Shown here piece by piece: positions 31,227-33,478 of a DNA stretch of 33,478 bases; the first letter of the stretch is position 1, and each line of letters begins with the position of its first letter. Position numbers and translations under genes: made by a program. This DNA is from Solirubrobacterales bacterium. GTDB lineage: Bacteria > Actinomycetota > Thermoleophilia > Solirubrobacterales > 70-9. The stretch spans positions 1 through 33,478 of the forward strand of contig SHVA01000025.1 of the NCBI GenBank assembly GCA_009691195.1, given 5' to 3'. Below the pieces are notes generated by a model that saw nothing but the letters and a program-made list of their open reading frames with translations, had not been told where the DNA came from and did not search any database.

Positions 31227-31877
31227 CTACAGGGCACTGTCCTTGAGCCGGTCGGTGGCGGCGCGCAGAGCCAGCTCGGGGTCCACGCCGAGCCGGCGCG
31301 AGAGGACCACGGCCTCCATCAGAAGCTCGCCCACCTCGCGCTCGGCCTGCTCGCGCTCCTGCGGGTCGCCGCCGGGGCCGCCGGGCTTGTCAGCGGAGCT
31401 GGAGCCCCCGGGATCGACGCGCCGAAGCACCTTGCGCGCGTAGGTCAGCGAGGGAAGGTTGCCGGCGATCGAGGCGAAGGGATCCTCGCCCTCCCTCCCC
31501 TCGACCTCGCGCTTGATCCGCTCCCAGCTCTCGAGTACCTCAGCGGAGCTGTCGGCATCCGCCTCGCCGAAGACGTGGGGATGGCGACGGATCAGCTTGG
31601 CGCTGAGCGATTCGGCGACCGCCTCGAGGTCACCGAGCCCGCGCTCCTCCAGCAGCAGCGAGAGGAACATGACCTGGAAGAGGACGTCGCCGAGCTCGTC
31701 CACCATTCCCTCGGGATCGTCGCGCTGGGCCGCGTCGGCGAGCTCGTAGGCCTCCTCGACCGTGTGCGGGACGATCGAGCGCGCGTCCTGCTCGCGGTCC
31801 CAGGGGCACTCGCGGCGCAGCCGCCGGGTGATCGCGTCGAGGCGGGCGAGCGACTCGAGCGCGTCGCCCTCGCTCAC
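31227..31877 (-). CDS. mazG: Nucleoside triphosphate pyrophosphohydrolase MazG
   Basis: 216 residues. It hydrolyses (d)NTPs to NMPs and pyrophosphate, clearing damaged or excess nucleotides. The MazG core is complete: ECPWDREQ (23-30), then E41/E42/E45 (VEEAYEL), E61 and D64 (DELGDVLFQVMF), which bind magnesium, and RRHPHVFG (97-104). The linker ending in YARKV leads to a shortened second domain (EVGELLMEAVVLSRRLGVDP), so the C-terminal half is reduced compared with E. coli MazG. GTG 31877 is preferred because it lies ten bases after the upstream stop; longer readings overlap the repetitive 3' end of the surA-like gene. Confidence 0.92.
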   Translation of the reverse strand: MSEGDALESLARLDAITRRLRRECPWDREQDARSIVPHTVEEAYELADAAQRDDPEGMVDELGDVLFQVMFLSLLLEERGLGDLEAVAESLSAKLIRRHPHVFGEADADSSAEVLESWERIKREVEGREGEDPFASIAGNLPSLTYARKVLRRVDPGGSSSADKPGGPGGDPQEREQAEREVGELLMEAVVLSRRLGVDPELALRAATDRLKDSAL

Positions 31878-31887
31878 GGCGCCGGGA

Positions 31888-33234
31888 TCAGGGGCTGGTC
31901 GGGGCGGCGCCGGTGGGTGCTGCACCCGTCGGAGCCGCACCGGTGGGCGGCGCTCCGGGGAGGGCGCCGGGGACGGCGCCCGTCGGGCCAGTCACCGGAC
32001 AGGCCTTCGGCGGCTTGTAGTCGGCCGGAACCTCGCCCTTGAAGGGCGGGTCGCAGATCGTCCGCGGCCGCTGGGGCGGGCCGGTAGGAGCTTGGAGAAC
32101 TGGGCGGGGGATGGTGAATACGAATCCTCCCGGGACGCCGGGTTTGCTCGCGACCACCGGGGCAGCGCAGCCGGTTTCGTCGATCTGCTGCTTGGTGCAA
32201 TCGGTCGTCTCGGGGACGACGTAGTTGTCGCAGCGGTCGATCGTGACGTCGTCGGCGCAGACGGTCACCTGGATCCACTTGGCCTGATAGTCCGCGAGGA
32301 AGGCAGCGAAGTCGGCCTGCTGCTGCTGGGAGTCGAGCTGCTGCTGGATCTGCTTGGAGACATCGTCGAAGGGCTGGGGGCCGGCGTCGGTGATCGCGTC
32401 CACCTCGAACACGTAGTAGCCGAGCGGCGAGCTCACCGGCCCCTCGACCTCGCCCTCGGGCGCGTCGAAGACGGCGCTGTCGAGCTGGCCCGGAAGCACT
32501 CCCTCGGTGACGCCCTCGCGCAGGCCGCCGGAGTCCTTGGTGGCCGTGTCGGTCGAGTACTGCGAGGCGACCTTGGCCCAGTTCTCGGGCGAGTCGTCCC
32601 CGTCGAGCAGGCTCTTGGCCTTCTCGGCCTGCGCCTGGTCCTTGTTGAGGATCAGGCGGACGTCGCGTGAGGCGGGCTGCTCGAAGCTGCTCTCGTTGGC
32701 GTCGTAGTACTTCCGGGCGTCGTCCTCGCTGACGGGCTCGGCGTTCTCGGAGACCTCCTGCTGGATCTTCTGGCTGAGCAGGTTGAGCCGGACCCGGAGA
32801 TCGACGTCCTCCTGGGTGAAGCCCGAGGTCTTGAGGAACTGCTGATACTCGGCCTCGGTCTCGAAGTTCTGCTGCTTGGTCTGCTCGAGGGACTGCTGGA
32901 CCTGCCGGTCGGAGACCTCGATCCCGCGCTCGACCGCCTCGCCCTGGATCCAGGCGACGTCGAGCAGGTCGCCCAGCGCCTGGTCGGCGATCGCCTGGTA
33001 CTGGGGGTCGTCGGGGGCGGGGGGCTGGGGGAGGCTCTGGCGCAGGGCCGCCTGGTTCAGCGCCCTGTCGAAATCCTCCTGCGAGATGCCGTCGCCGTCG
33101 ACGACGGCGACGTCGCCCGAGGGGACGCTCTCGTCACCCAGGCCGCGGGTGACGGCGAACAGGACCACGGCGATCAGCACCAGGGCGCCGAGCACGATCG
33201 CAATCGTGCGTGGATTTGCACGTCTCTGCCTCAC
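31888..33234 (-). CDS. Membrane-anchored parvulin-type peptidyl-prolyl isomerase (SurA/PrsA-like)
   Basis: 448 residues. It helps fold exported proteins by isomerising prolyl bonds. An uncleaved or signal helix (about 10-29) lacks a lipobox cysteine. It is followed by a SurA-N-like helical chaperone region (about 40-180, rich in Gln) and a parvulin domain (about 187-280) with DSGGLREGVTEGVLPGQLD (234-252), then FEVDAI. After residue 310 comes an extra domain with six cysteines, then a Pro-rich tail with PTGAA repeats. It takes the place of lpqU-type genes between mfd and mazG. The GTG start has TATGCT nine bases upstream and no Shine-Dalgarno. A role in folding the secreted proteins of this region is possible but unproven. 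Confidence 0.87.
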   Translation of the reverse strand: MRQRRANPRTIAIVLGALVLIAVVLFAVTRGLGDESVPSGDVAVVDGDGISQEDFDRALNQAALRQSLPQPPAPDDPQYQAIADQALGDLLDVAWIQGEAVERGIEVSDRQVQQSLEQTKQQNFETEAEYQQFLKTSGFTQEDVDLRVRLNLLSQKIQQEVSENAEPVSEDDARKYYDANESSFEQPASRDVRLILNKDQAQAEKAKSLLDGDDSPENWAKVASQYSTDTATKDSGGLREGVTEGVLPGQLDSAVFDAPEGEVEGPVSSPLGYYVFEVDAITDAGPQPFDDVSKQIQQQLDSQQQQADFAAFLADYQAKWIQVTVCADDVTIDRCDNYVVPETTDCTKQQIDETGCAAPVVASKPGVPGGFVFTIPRPVLQAPTGPPQRPRTICDPPFKGEVPADYKPPKACPVTGPTGAVPGALPGAPPTGAAPTGAAPTGAAPTSP

Positions 33235-33243
33235 GAAGGCGGC

Positions 33244-33249
33244 AGCATA
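33244..33249 (-). promoter_or_regulatory. Candidate -10 of the surA-like gene
   Basis: TATGCT (minus strand) 9 nt before the GTG at 33234, giving a leader of about three bases. Confidence 0.35.
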
Positions 33250-33257
33250 TCCGTCAG

Positions 33258-33275
33258 CCTTAGCGCGCGCTAAGG
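33258..33275. terminator. 18-bp perfect palindrome across the mfd stop codon
   Basis: CCTTAGCGCGCGCTAAGG contains the TAA stop of mfd (33260-33262). It could form a hairpin terminating mfd, or be an operator for the surA-like promoter 10 bp further on. No T-run follows. Confidence 0.4.
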
Positions 33276-33478
33276 GGCTGGGCCCGCGCGGCGTCCAGAG
33301 CCTCGATCACGCCCACCAGAGCGGCCAGCCGAGCGCCGGGCTCGTCGGGCACCGGAAGCGCCAGGGTCTTCTGACGCCACTCGTACAGAACCTCCGGCAG
33401 CCGCTCGCGGAGCTCCGCCACCTGTTCGGAGTCGAGCTCCAGGGGGGAGATCCGCAGGCGCCCCGAGCGGAACTCGAC
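33260..33478 (-). CDS. mfd: Transcription-repair coupling factor Mfd (C-terminal end)
   Basis: The last 72 residues of a protein entering from beyond the window edge. The segment LRISPLELDSEQVAELRERL followed by PEVLYEWRQKTLALPVP matches the C-terminal domain 7 region of actinobacterial Mfd, which displaces stalled RNA polymerase and recruits UvrA. The identity is supported by order: mfd next to a secretory folding factor, mazG and eno. The assignment rests on a short piece without the helicase motifs. The stop TAA lies inside an 18-bp palindrome. Confidence 0.75.
   Translation of the reverse strand, partial: VEFRSGRLRISPLELDSEQVAELRERLPEVLYEWRQKTLALPVPDEPGARLAALVGVIEALDAARAQPLSAR

Noticed and set aside
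31905-31965. Short tandem repeat at the 3' end of the surA-like gene
   Set aside because: It encodes PTGAA repeats in a Pro-rich tail; three imperfect units, not a separate element.

Overview
The window is about 33.5 kb of high-GC bacterial chromosome. It most likely comes from an actinobacterium of the Thermoleophilia/Solirubrobacterales type. This is an inference from GTG-rich starts, the gene order mfd, surA-like, mazG, eno, ftsB-like (the mfd-mazG-eno-ftsB order recalls mycobacteria), a sigma factor fused to a zinc anti-sigma motif, and SipW-type secreted proteins. No rRNA is present to settle it.

Layout. 1-777 (-) is the N-terminal part of a thiamine-diphosphate enzyme. 992-4760 (+) is a compact surface-protein island: a TasA/camelysin-like protein, a second related protein split by a frameshift, a SipW-type signal peptidase with a Ser-His dyad, an Ig-like secreted protein and a camelysin-like/RTX protein. 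4757-8624 holds a membrane class III nucleotidyl cyclase, an aldehyde dehydrogenase and an NAD(P)-binding protein. 8640-13610 mixes intact genes (tRNA-Leu(UAA), sigma factor, methyltransferase, an R2lox-like oxidase) with several broken ones. 13626-17232 (-) is a tight run: HxlR regulator, zinc-ribbon pseudo-rhomboid, O-methyltransferase, GNAT, a small protein and an MBL hydrolase. 17347-20725 holds a collapsed carboxylate-amine ligase, class I aldolase, a nuclease and small unknowns. 20760-29377 (-) is four tandem, translationally coupled GT-C-like membrane proteins of 702-735 aa. 29483-33478 (-) is the housekeeping block ftsB-like, eno, mazG, surA-like, mfd.

The most interesting points are: the SipW island with its camelysin-RTX fusion; the four-gene GT-C array, in which one paralogue has lost both candidate catalytic acids; a repeated promoter geometry (TAnnnT exactly 6 nt before a start codon, and before the mature 5' end of tRNA-Leu) that predicts leaderless transcripts; a three-copy alternating heptamer before the GT-C array; and a cluster of damaged genes, two of which keep both ends but have lost the middle.

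No insertion sequence, CRISPR array or rRNA was seen. No stretch over 300 bases lacks a gene or gene remnant. Functional calls rest on motif recognition without database searches.
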